DNA from: Streptomyces ortus
GTDB lineage: Bacteria > Actinomycetota > Actinomycetes > Streptomycetales > Streptomycetaceae
DNA: 64,000 nt
Direction of reading: 5' to 3'
Assembly: GCF_026341275.1 (NCBI RefSeq)
Contig: NZ_JAIFZO010000002.1
Span: forward strand, 6,354,118-6,418,117
This document shows positions 27,827 through 35,348 of this stretch, piece by piece. Below the pieces are notes generated by a model that saw only the letters and a program-made list of their open reading frames with translations, was not told the origin of the DNA and did no database searches. Position 1 is the stretch's first letter. Each line of letters starts with the position of its first letter. A program made the translations under genes and the position numbers.

Positions 27827-27832
27827 CCCCGT

Positions 27833-29065
27833 ATGACCACCCCGCATCCCGCCCCCGCCCATATCGCCATGTTCTCCATCGCCGCCCACGGGCATGTGAA
27901 CCCGAGTCTCGAAGTGATCCGCGAGCTCGTCGCCCGCGGGCACCGGGTCACGTACGCGATTCCGCCGGTCTTCGCCGACAAGGTCGCGGAGACCGGCGCC
28001 GAGCCGAAGCCGTGGACCTCGACCCTGCCGTCGCCCGACGACGACCCCAGCGCCTGGGGGAGCACGCTCCTGGACAACGTGGAACCCTTCCTCGCGGACG
28101 CCGTCCAGGCGCTCCCGCAGCTCATCCAGGCCTACGAGGGCGACGAGCCGGACCTCGTCCTGCACGACATCACCTCGTACCCGGCCCGCGTCCTCGCCCA
28201 CCGCTGGGGCGTCCCCGCCGTCTCGCTCTCACCGAACCTCGTCGCCTGGGAGGGGTACGAGGAGGAGGTCGCCGAGCCCATGTGGGCGGAGCCCAGGAAG
28301 ACCGAGCGGGGGCAGGCCTACTACGCCCGCTTCCAGGCCTGGCTGGACGAGAACGGGGTCGGCCTGGACCCCGACTCCTTCAGTGGCCGGCCCGCCCGTT
28401 CCCTGGTCCTCATCCCCAAGGCCCTCCAGCCGAACGCCGACCGGGTCGACGAGTCCGTGTACACCTTCGTCGGCGCCTGCCAGGGCGACCGCGCCGCCCA
28501 GGGGGAGTGGCGGCGGCCCGACGGCGCCGAGCGCGTCGCCCTGGTGTCCCTGGGATCCGCCTTCACCAAGCAGCCCGCCTTCTACCGCGAGTGCGTGAAG
28601 GCGTTCGGCGCGCTGCCGGGCTGGCACCTGGTGCTCCAGGTCGGCAAGCACGTCGACCCGGCCGAACTCGGCGTGATCCCGGCGAACGTGGAGGTCCGTG
28701 ACTGGGTCCCGCAGCTCGCGATCCTCAAGCAGGCCGACGTCTTCGTCACCCATGCCGGAGCGGGCGGCAGCCAGGAGGGGATGGCGACCGCCACGCCGAT
28801 GATCTGCGTACCGCAGGCCGTCGACCAGTTCGGCAACGCGGACGTGCTCCAGTCGCTCGGAGTGGCCCGCCATCTGCCCATGGAAGAGGTCACCGCCGAC
28901 ACCTTGCGCGCGGCCGTCCTGGCGATCGCCGACGATCCGGAAGTGGCACGGAAACTCAAGGCCCTGCAGGCCGAGATGGCGGCCGAAGGAGGAACTTCGC
29001 GAGCCGCGGATTTGATCGAAGCGGAAATTCCCGAAGGGCGTGACAAGGCGCGCCAGGGCGCATAA
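27833..29065 (+). CDS. Macrolide-type glycosyltransferase (GT1, MGT family)
   Basis: A 410-residue GT-B fold enzyme close to the oleandomycin/macrolide UDP-glucosyltransferases (OleI/OleD, Mgt). The N-domain begins HIAMFSIAAHGHVNPSLEVI with the His that acts as base. The C-domain donor site reads VTHAGAGGSQEGMA followed by PMICVPQAVDQFGNA. Such enzymes glucosylate macrolides or other aglycones with UDP-glucose and detoxify them. The length is normal. It has its own promoter with a palindromic operator, suggesting induction by the acceptor compound. It is not clearly in an operon with either neighbour. Confidence 0.92.
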   Translation: MTTPHPAPAHIAMFSIAAHGHVNPSLEVIRELVARGHRVTYAIPPVFADKVAETGAEPKPWTSTLPSPDDDPSAWGSTLLDNVEPFLADAVQALPQLIQAYEGDEPDLVLHDITSYPARVLAHRWGVPAVSLSPNLVAWEGYEEEVAEPMWAEPRKTERGQAYYARFQAWLDENGVGLDPDSFSGRPARSLVLIPKALQPNADRVDESVYTFVGACQGDRAAQGEWRRPDGAERVALVSLGSAFTKQPAFYRECVKAFGALPGWHLVLQVGKHVDPAELGVIPANVEVRDWVPQLAILKQADVFVTHAGAGGSQEGMATATPMICVPQAVDQFGNADVLQSLGVARHLPMEEVTADTLRAAVLAIADDPEVARKLKALQAEMAAEGGTSRAADLIEAEIPEGRDKARQGA

Positions 29066-29331
29066 GGCCTGATCAGGTGACCCTCAGCAAACCCGGAATT
29101 CCCCCGGGTCACGGTTCCATGGAATCGGTGAAGCCATGGCGCACTTTGTATAACGGAAAGGTCATTCGATAACGCTCCGGTAACGCAGGGTCTGTCCTGT
29201 CGGGTCATGGATCCGGTTGTTGGGTTGGACCCCTGACCCCCGCAGAAGGTTGCACGGGCTTCTTCTTGTTCTTTTCCCGAACAGGTTCTTAGCGTGAGGT
29301 GAACTCGTTACGAACTTTGGGAAGTTGACCT
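29066..29331. other. Intergenic region upstream of CDP-alcohol phosphatidyltransferase
   Basis: 266 bp without a credible ORF. A short palindrome CCTGATCAGG lies just after the glycosyltransferase stop. The ribosome site GGGAAG is seven bases before the next ATG at 29332. The region is less GC-rich than its surroundings. No promoter was convincing. Confidence 0.5.
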
Positions 29332-30459
29332 ATGCGCCGTGACATACCGCCCCTCGCAGAGGTGCGCCGCATCACCGAGAAGAAGCGCGACGCCTGGTGG
29401 ACCGTGCTGCTCGTCGACCCGGTCGCCACCCCGCTGGTGCGGTTGACCGCGAAGTACACGCGGATCACCCCGAACCAGATCACCTGGGGCGCGTTCCTGC
29501 TCGGCCTGGTCTCGGCGGCGTTCTTCGCGTTCGGTGACTGGCGGTGGCTGATCGCCGGCGCGTTCGTCTACCACCTGAGCTTCATCCTCGACTGCATGGA
29601 CGGGAAGGTGGCCCGCCTCACCGGGCAGGGCTCGGTCTTCGGCGCCTGGCTGGACTTCGTCTTCGACCGCATCCGGGTGGCGGTGTGCGGCGTCGCGCTG
29701 ATGGCCGGGCAGTACGACCGCACCGGCGAGACGATCTACATCTGGCTGGCCGCCGCGGTCGTCTTCCTCGACACGCTGCGCTACATCAACGGCCTGGAGA
29801 TCTTCAAGATCCGCCACACCATGCGCAAGCAGATCAAGGCGCGGGTGCGGGCGGCCCGGCGCGCGGAGAACGCCGCGGAGCTCGCCTTCATGGAGGACCT
29901 GCTGCGCAACAACCCTGAGGCGGACATCGAGCAGGACATCCGCCAGGCCGCCGCGGCGACGCTGGCACCGGCCGGCGGCGCGGAGGTCGCGGAGAGCGCC
30001 GAGGTAGCCGCATTCGCGGAGCGCGAGCACGAGCACTCGCCGGCGCCGACGACAGCTGCAGCGACTGCGACAGTTGCAGCGTCTGCGCGGGCGACTGGCA
30101 CGGAGGCCGCTGACGGTGAGGACGGGGCCGAGGGTGCGGCCGAGGAGCCGGTCAGGCCTCCGGCCCGGGTGATCGACCTGCACCAGGAGTTCAGGCACCG
30201 CTTCCCGGTCTATCTGCGTGCCCGCTCCTTCTTCCTGCGCCACCGCATCCGTACGCACCTGGTGAGCGGTATCGAGTTCCAGATGGGCGTCTTCATCCTG
30301 GGCCCGCTGTTCGACTCGGTCATCGAGGCGACCGTCGTGTCCGGGGCGCTGCTCCTCGTCTTCGAGCTCGCCATCATCTACAAACTGCTGCTCTCCACCC
30401 GGGACTTCACCCGCACCATCGACTCCTTCGAGCGCGAAGAGGTCCCCACCGCGGCCTGA
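29332..30459 (+). CDS. CDP-alcohol phosphatidyltransferase family protein
   Basis: A 375-residue membrane enzyme that transfers a phosphatidyl group from a CDP-alcohol. The class signature D-x2-D-G-x2-A-R-x8-G-x3-D-x3-D is complete as DCMDGKVARLTG then GAWLDFVFD (about residues 84-110). Helices surround it; a charged, Ala/Thr-rich loop of about 90 residues (about 180-280) separates the N-terminal from the last two helices. The long insert is unusual compared with phosphatidylglycerophosphate synthase. The acceptor alcohol is unknown. It is followed by a strong hairpin between it and the convergent MMPL gene. Confidence 0.9.
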   Translation: MRRDIPPLAEVRRITEKKRDAWWTVLLVDPVATPLVRLTAKYTRITPNQITWGAFLLGLVSAAFFAFGDWRWLIAGAFVYHLSFILDCMDGKVARLTGQGSVFGAWLDFVFDRIRVAVCGVALMAGQYDRTGETIYIWLAAAVVFLDTLRYINGLEIFKIRHTMRKQIKARVRAARRAENAAELAFMEDLLRNNPEADIEQDIRQAAAATLAPAGGAEVAESAEVAAFAEREHEHSPAPTTAAATATVAASARATGTEAADGEDGAEGAAEEPVRPPARVIDLHQEFRHRFPVYLRARSFFLRHRIRTHLVSGIEFQMGVFILGPLFDSVIEATVVSGALLLVFELAIIYKLLLSTRDFTRTIDSFEREEVPTAA

Positions 30460-30486
30460 CCGGCACAGCGCGACACGTGGGTCCGC

Positions 30487-30533
30487 GAACGGCGGCGGGG
30501 CCGGGGCTTCTTGCCCTGGCCCCGCCGCCGTTC
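30487..30533. terminator. Strong bidirectional terminator-like hairpin
   Basis: GAACGGCGGCGGGGCC (30487-30502) pairs perfectly with 30518-30533 (16 bp), with three more GC pairs inside and a CTTCTT-containing loop. It lies between convergent genes. No U-tract follows, as usual in Streptomyces. Confidence 0.75.
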
Positions 30534-30579
30534 GGTCCTGCCGTTCGGTCCTGCCGTTCGGTCCTGCCGTTCGGTCCTG
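30528..30579. repeat. 13-bp tandem repeat, four perfect copies
   Basis: CCGTTCGGTCCTG is repeated four times without a mismatch, starting in the right arm of the terminator hairpin; a partial further copy follows. The shared CCGTTCGG suggests the repeat grew by slippage from the hairpin arm. Confidence 0.85.
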
Positions 30580-30623
30580 CTGCCGTTCGGCGTCGCCGCT
30601 CCGCTCCGTACGGAACCGGCCGG

Positions 30624-32915
30624 TCAGACGCCGACCCGCTCGCCCTCGACAGCCGGCGGCTGCGGAGGCTGCGGCTGCGTCGACGGCTCCTCGAACGACT
30701 CGTCGTGACTGAGGTCCGGCAGCCGGTTCAGCCACTTCGGGAAGTACCAGTTGCGCTCGCCGAGCAGGGCCATGACCGCCGGGAGCAGCACACCGCGGAT
30801 GATCGTGGCGTCGATCAGGACCGCCGCCGCGAGGCCCACACCCATCTGCTTCATGGACTGCATGGACAGCGTGCCGAAGATCGCGAAGACCGCGACCATG
30901 ATGACGGCGGCGCTGGTGATGACACCGGCCGTGGTGACGACACCGTGCTGGATGGCGTCCCGGGTCGTCAGCCCCCGCAGCCGCGCCTCACGGATCCGCG
31001 AGACCACGAAGACGTGGTAGTCCATCGAGAGCCCGAACAGGATCACGAAGAGGAACAGCGGCAGCCAGGTGATGATCGCGCCCACCCCCTCGGCGCCCAC
31101 CAGCGACGCGCCCCAGCCGTGCTGGAAGACGGCGACCAGGATGCCGTACGCCGCTCCGACCGACAGGAGGTTGAGGACGATCGAGGTGACCGCGATCGTC
31201 AGCGAGCGGAACGACAGGAGCATCAGCACGAAGGCGAAGACCACGACGAAGACGAAGACCGGGGCCACCGCGCTGACCAGCTGGTCGTTGAAGTCCTTCG
31301 AACCCGCCACCTGACCGGAGATCGGGGCCTCGACGCCGTCCACCTTGCCGAGCGTCGCGGGACGGACGTCGTCGCGCAGGATCGTCAGGCTCTTCTCGGC
31401 CTTGTCGAGGTCCGAGCCGCCCACCAGCGGTACGTACACGAAGGCGATGTTCTGCGTATCGTGCACCTTGACGTCGACCGGGCCGCGCGAGGCGCCCGAA
31501 CTGACCGCCCGCGCACGGAAGTCGGCGATCGCGGACTTCACCTCGGGGGAGTTGATGTCGTCGGCCCTGACGACCACCTCGGCCGGGTCGGAGCCGCCGG
31601 GGAAGGCATCGTTGACCCGCTCGTACGTCGCCACGATCGGCAGCGAGTCTCCGAACTCCTGGTCCAGCGTGAGGTTCTGGGTCTTCATGCCCAGCGCGGG
31701 AGCGGCGATGGCCACCAGGGCGCCCGCCGCGACGACCAGCGAGATCGCGGGCCTGGCCAGCACCACGCGCAGGACGGCCGTCCAGAAGCGGCTGTCGTTG
31801 CCCGAACCGCCCTTGCCCGCCGTTCCGTTGGACTTGCGGCGCTTGTCCGGGTGCAGGAACGGGATCCGCCCCGTCTCGACCCGCTTGCCGAGCAGCGAGA
31901 GGACCGCGGGCAGCACCGTCACGGAGCCGACCATGGCGACCGCCACGACCATCAGGGAGGCGAGCCCCATCGCCTTGAAGGTGGCGATCCCGGTGAACAG
32001 CATGCCCGCCATCGCCACGCACACCGTGACGCCGGAGACGATGATGGCCCGCCCGCTGGTGGCCGCCGCGATCCGCAGCGCGGTCTCGGGGTCCCGGCCC
32101 GCCGCGCGCTCCTCGCGCTCGCGCCGCAGATAGAACAGGCAGTAGTCGACGCCGACCGCGAGCCCGACGAGCAGCATCACCGAACTGGACGTGTCGTCCA
32201 TCGGCTGGACATGGCTGACGATCATCATCAGGCCCATCGTGGCCATGATCGCGGTGATCGCGAGCAGCACCGGCACCAGCGCCGCCACCAGCGCGCCGAA
32301 CGCGACCAGCAGGATGCCGAGGGCCACCGGCACGGCGGAGAACTCCGCCTGCTGGAAGTCGTCGCCGAACGCGTCGTCGAACGTCTTGTTCATGCTGGCG
32401 CCGCCGATCTCCTCGATCCGCAACGCCTCATGGTCCTTCTGGACCTTCTCCACGGCCTTCAGCACGGGCTCCACCCGCTCGCCCGCCGTGTCCGCGTCGC
32501 CGCGCATGTCGAACTGGACCAGCGCGCTGCGCCCGTCCTTCGAGATCGTCTTCGTGTCGTACGGCGAGGTCACGTCGGTCGCCTTGCCGGTGCCCTCGAC
32601 CGCCTCGATCACGGCGGCGACGGCGGCACGGAACTCGCTGTCGGTCGCCTTGAGACCTGTCTTCCTGGCCTGCAGGAGTACGGTCTCGCCGGCCGGCTCG
32701 TCGATCCCCGCCTGCTCCGCGATGGCCGCGGCCCGGCCCGTCTCGCCGCCGAGCTGCTCGCTGTCCTTCAGCTCGACCGTGCCCGCCGCCGAGCCGAGCC
32801 CCATCGCCAGAACGACGAACAGCACCCAGATCCCGACGGCCGCCCAGCGGTGCCGGGCGCTCCAGCCACCGGCCCGGGCCGCTATCCCCCGTACCCGCGT
32901 GTCTCGCTTCCCCAT
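30624..32915 (-). CDS. MMPL-family RND transporter
   Basis: A 763-residue integral membrane exporter with two repeats, each of one helix, a large extracytoplasmic domain and five helices. Visible are the first helix WVLFVVLAMGLGSAAG, the charged family motif GLAVGVDYCLFYLRRERE, and its second-half equivalent FGLSMDYHVFVVSRIREAR. Such proteins export lipids, siderophores or antibiotics using the proton gradient. The frame extends to 32963, but ATG 32915 (MGKRDTR) has AAGGGGG upstream and fits the family start. A structured inverted-repeat region lies upstream. No regulator is adjacent. Confidence 0.92.
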   Translation of the reverse strand: MGKRDTRVRGIAARAGGWSARHRWAAVGIWVLFVVLAMGLGSAAGTVELKDSEQLGGETGRAAAIAEQAGIDEPAGETVLLQARKTGLKATDSEFRAAVAAVIEAVEGTGKATDVTSPYDTKTISKDGRSALVQFDMRGDADTAGERVEPVLKAVEKVQKDHEALRIEEIGGASMNKTFDDAFGDDFQQAEFSAVPVALGILLVAFGALVAALVPVLLAITAIMATMGLMMIVSHVQPMDDTSSSVMLLVGLAVGVDYCLFYLRREREERAAGRDPETALRIAAATSGRAIIVSGVTVCVAMAGMLFTGIATFKAMGLASLMVVAVAMVGSVTVLPAVLSLLGKRVETGRIPFLHPDKRRKSNGTAGKGGSGNDSRFWTAVLRVVLARPAISLVVAAGALVAIAAPALGMKTQNLTLDQEFGDSLPIVATYERVNDAFPGGSDPAEVVVRADDINSPEVKSAIADFRARAVSSGASRGPVDVKVHDTQNIAFVYVPLVGGSDLDKAEKSLTILRDDVRPATLGKVDGVEAPISGQVAGSKDFNDQLVSAVAPVFVFVVVFAFVLMLLSFRSLTIAVTSIVLNLLSVGAAYGILVAVFQHGWGASLVGAEGVGAIITWLPLFLFVILFGLSMDYHVFVVSRIREARLRGLTTRDAIQHGVVTTAGVITSAAVIMVAVFAIFGTLSMQSMKQMGVGLAAAVLIDATIIRGVLLPAVMALLGERNWYFPKWLNRLPDLSHDESFEEPSTQPQPPQPPAVEGERVGV

Positions 32916-32985
32916 GACGGGCTTGCCCCCTTGTCCCGGGCGCCGACCCCCTGCCGACACCATCGTTATGAAGGTATGGCGCGGA

Positions 32986-33083
32986 TAAGGGCCTCTCCTC
33001 GTGCTCTTTGGTGAAGTCCGGTGGTCGGAAGTCCTCCCCCCGGACCCCGCGACCTCCGCACTGAGGAGGATGAGAGGCCCTTA
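32986..33083. repeat. Nested inverted repeats upstream of the MMPL gene
   Basis: TAAGGGCCTCTC (32986-32997) is exactly complementary to GAGAGGCCCTTA (33072-33083). Inside, GTCCGG and CCGGAC form a second, smaller pair. The region lies in the untranslated region upstream of the MMPL gene and could fold as a two-tier stem in RNA of either strand. No known riboswitch class is recognised. The rest of the 319-bp gap (32916-33234) holds only one further hairpin and no credible ORF. Confidence 0.5.
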
Positions 33084-33162
33084 CATGTAAAGCCGCTCCT
33101 CGGGGGTCGCGCCCGAGCTGACTGGTCGGTAACCTGCGTTGCGTCGGTACACACCCCGGCCC

Positions 33163-33203
33163 GGCGGCCGTCGTGCCCACCCCCACGGGGCACGACGGCC
33201 GCC
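33163..33203. terminator. Perfect 16-bp stem hairpin upstream of the DUF1697 gene
   Basis: GGCGGCCGTCGTGCCC (33163-33178) pairs perfectly with 33188-33203 around a 9-base loop. It has the form of a terminator, yet no gene ends here: the MMPL gene points away and the next gene starts at 33235. It may stop antisense transcription or end a short untranslated RNA. Confidence 0.5.
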
Positions 33204-33234
33204 TTCAGGGTGCGGCGGGACCTAAAGTGTGCGA

Positions 33235-33792
33235 ATGACGACGGGGACGACGACGTACGCGGCGCTGCTGCGCGGGATCAACGTGGGCGGCAGCCGCAAG
33301 GTGCCGATGGCCGAGCTGCGCACCCTCCTGGAAGGGCTCGGGCACAGCGGCGTACGCACGTATCTGCAGAGCGGGAACGCCGTGTTCACCAGCGACCACG
33401 GCGACGAGGACTCCCTCGCCGACGAGCTGGCGGGGGCCCTCGCGGACCACTTCGGTTTTACGGTCGACGTGCTGGTGCGCGACCACGCGTATCTGCGGGC
33501 CGTCCGCGACGCCTGCCCGTTCCCGGCCGCCGAACTGGAGGGCAGGCAGCTGCACGTCACGTACTTCTCGGCGCCCGTCGACGCCGAACGCTTCGCGTCG
33601 GTCGACGCACAGGCCTTCCTGCCGGAGGAGTTCCGCCTCGGCGAGCGCGTGCTGTACCTGTACGCCCCCGACGGCCTCGGCCGCTCCAAACTGGCGGAGA
33701 GCCTGGCGAAGCCCCGGGTGACGAAGGGAATCGTCGCCACCGCACGCAACTGGAACACCGTCGTCAAACTCGTGGAGCTGACCGGTGAGTGA
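33235..33792 (+). CDS. DUF1697 family protein
   Basis: A 185-residue cytoplasmic protein of the DUF1697 family, recognised from the N-terminal YAALLRGINVGGSRKVPMAEL and the segment VRTYLQSGNAVFTS. No function is established. The start ATG 33235 has no ribosome site; GTG 33229 in the same frame is possible. The last bases overlap the next gene by eight bases (GTG inside the codons before TGA), so the two are cotranscribed. Confidence 0.9.
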   Translation: MTTGTTTYAALLRGINVGGSRKVPMAELRTLLEGLGHSGVRTYLQSGNAVFTSDHGDEDSLADELAGALADHFGFTVDVLVRDHAYLRAVRDACPFPAAELEGRQLHVTYFSAPVDAERFASVDAQAFLPEEFRLGERVLYLYAPDGLGRSKLAESLAKPRVTKGIVATARNWNTVVKLVELTGE

Positions 33793-34189
33793 GGCCCCGC
33801 ACAACGCGGCCGTGGAGGCGGCCGTCGCGGGCGAGCTGCGCCTCCTGGACCCCGAGGTCCGCCGTTCGCCCGAACTGGTCGGCGCGCTGCTGCACCCCGA
33901 CTTCCACGAGTTCGGCGCCTCCGGCCGGCACTGGGACCGTGCCGCGATCATCGACATGCTCGCCACGGAGACGGAGACGGAGACGGAGCCGGTAGCGGCT
34001 CCCGTGTCCGCCGCCCGGGCCTGGCGCATGAGGGGTGTCCAGCTCTCGCCGGACGTCGTCCACCTCACCTTCGACACGGAGCGCAACGGCCGCCGCGTAC
34101 ACCGCAGTTCGCTGTGGCGACGGTCGCGGGAAGCGGCGGGCGAGAGCTGGCTCCTGTACTTCCACCAGGGGACTCCGTTCACGGTGTGA
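33785..34189 (+). CDS. DUF4440/NTF2-like small protein
   Basis: A 134-residue protein with an NTF2-like fold: an N-terminal helix pair (VAGELRLLDPEVRRSPELV), LLHPDFHEFGASGRHWDR, and a strand-rich C-terminus ending WLLYFHQGTPF. This family includes small-ligand binders and enzymes; no active site is assignable. A hexanucleotide run ACGGAG at about 33967 encodes Thr-Glu repeats (TETETETE). The GTG start overlaps the DUF1697 gene; panE-like gene follows 13 bp later, suggesting a three-gene unit. Confidence 0.85.
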   Translation: MSEAPHNAAVEAAVAGELRLLDPEVRRSPELVGALLHPDFHEFGASGRHWDRAAIIDMLATETETETEPVAAPVSAARAWRMRGVQLSPDVVHLTFDTERNGRRVHRSSLWRRSREAAGESWLLYFHQGTPFTV

Positions 34190-34202
34190 CAGGCTCGGCC
34201 CC

Positions 34203-35213
34203 ATGCGCTACATCATCATCGGAGCAGGGGCCGTGGGCGGGGCCGTCGGTGGACGTCTCGCCGAGTCGGGACACGAGGTGGTGCTCGTCGCGCGCGGCGC
34301 GCACCAGGAGGCGTTGCGCGAGCGGGGACTGCGGCTCGTGACACCCGACGGGGTACGCACCCACCGGCTGCCCACCGTGGACGGCCCGTCGGCCCTCGGC
34401 GAACTGCGGGCCACGGACGTCCTCGTGCTCGCCGTCAAGACGCAGGACAGCGTGGCGGCCCTGGAGGAATGGGGGCCCGCCCCGGTGGCGGGCGGTGGTA
34501 CGGCGGCCGAACGACTGCCGTTGCTCTGCGCCCAGAACGGCGTGGAGAGCCAGCGGCTCGCGCTGCGCCGCTTCCACCGCGTGTACGGGGTGTGCGTGTG
34601 GCTGCCCGCCACCTTCGTCGAGCCGGGCGTGGTGTCCGCCGCCGGTTCGCCCCTCACCGGCATCCTGCACCTCGGGCGCTTCCCGCACGGGACGGACGAC
34701 ACCGCGCGGGCCGTCGCCGCCGACCTGTCCGCGTCCCGCTTCGAGGCGCCGGTCGTGCCCGACGTGACGCGCTGGCAGTACGCGAAGCTGCTCGCCAACC
34801 TCGCCAACGCCATCGAGGCGGTCAGCGGGACCGTCGACAGCGAGGACGCCCGCGCACTGCAGGACCGGGTCCGCGCCGAGGGCGAGGCGGTGCTCGCCGC
34901 CGCGGGCATCCCGTACGCCTCCCGGGAGGAGCAGAAGGAGGCCCGGGCCGACAAGATGCGCCTCGTCCCGCTCGACGAAGGCCCGGTGCGCGGCGGTGGC
35001 TCGTCCTGGCAGTCGCTGACCCGGGGCACGGGCACGATCGAGGCCGACTACCTGAACGGGGAGATCGCCCTGCTGGGGCGCCTGCACGGGGTCCCCACAC
35101 CGCTCAACGACCTGCTGCGACGCCTCGCGAACGAGTTCGCGCGGGACCGGCGGGCGGCGGGTTCGATGGAGGTGGCCGAGCTGGTACGGCTGGCCGACGA
35201 GGCGGTCGCGTAA
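34203..35213 (+). CDS. 2-dehydropantoate 2-reductase-like (ApbA/PanE) oxidoreductase
   Basis: A 336-residue NADP-dependent reductase. The N-terminal Rossmann motif is IIIGAGAVGGAVGGRLAESG (residues 4-23). The middle contains VLAVKTQD and the Asn-bearing CAQNGVES, and the C-domain has the conserved Lys in WQYAKLLANLANAIE. PanE makes pantoate for coenzyme A, but many paralogues act on other ketoacids; no pantothenate gene is nearby, so panE is not assigned. Cotranscribed with the two preceding small genes. Confidence 0.9.
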   Translation: MRYIIIGAGAVGGAVGGRLAESGHEVVLVARGAHQEALRERGLRLVTPDGVRTHRLPTVDGPSALGELRATDVLVLAVKTQDSVAALEEWGPAPVAGGGTAAERLPLLCAQNGVESQRLALRRFHRVYGVCVWLPATFVEPGVVSAAGSPLTGILHLGRFPHGTDDTARAVAADLSASRFEAPVVPDVTRWQYAKLLANLANAIEAVSGTVDSEDARALQDRVRAEGEAVLAAAGIPYASREEQKEARADKMRLVPLDEGPVRGGGSSWQSLTRGTGTIEADYLNGEIALLGRLHGVPTPLNDLLRRLANEFARDRRAAGSMEVAELVRLADEAVA

Positions 35214-35287
35214 GCCCTCCCGACCTCGTGCGCGAGGTCCGGCGCGTCCTCCCGCGCGATCAGCGGGATCTCCTGTGCCGCAACTCC

Positions 35288-35317
35288 GTGACACACGGCC
35301 CTCCGTATCCCTAGGGT
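35288..35317 (+). promoter_or_regulatory. Promoter upstream of the motif-bearing membrane protein gene
   Basis: GTGACA (35288-35293), an 18-bp spacer and TAGGGT (35312-35317). Transcription would start near 35324, which rules out the in-frame start at 35316 and supports ATG 35349. Confidence 0.5.
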
Positions 35318-35348
35318 GATGGAGCGATTACGGGGTGGGGGGACCGGG

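Noticed and set aside
29187..29215. GGTCTGTCC similarity to the end of the MITE-like element
   Set aside because: Only about nine bases match and there is no opposite inverted end or target duplication.
30528..30579. Tandem repeats as a CRISPR array
   Set aside because: Units are 13 bp with no spacers and no cas genes nearby.
30477..33014. An 845-codon open frame on the plus strand
   Set aside because: It is antisense to the MMPL gene, which has clear membrane-segment and family motifs; the plus frame has none.
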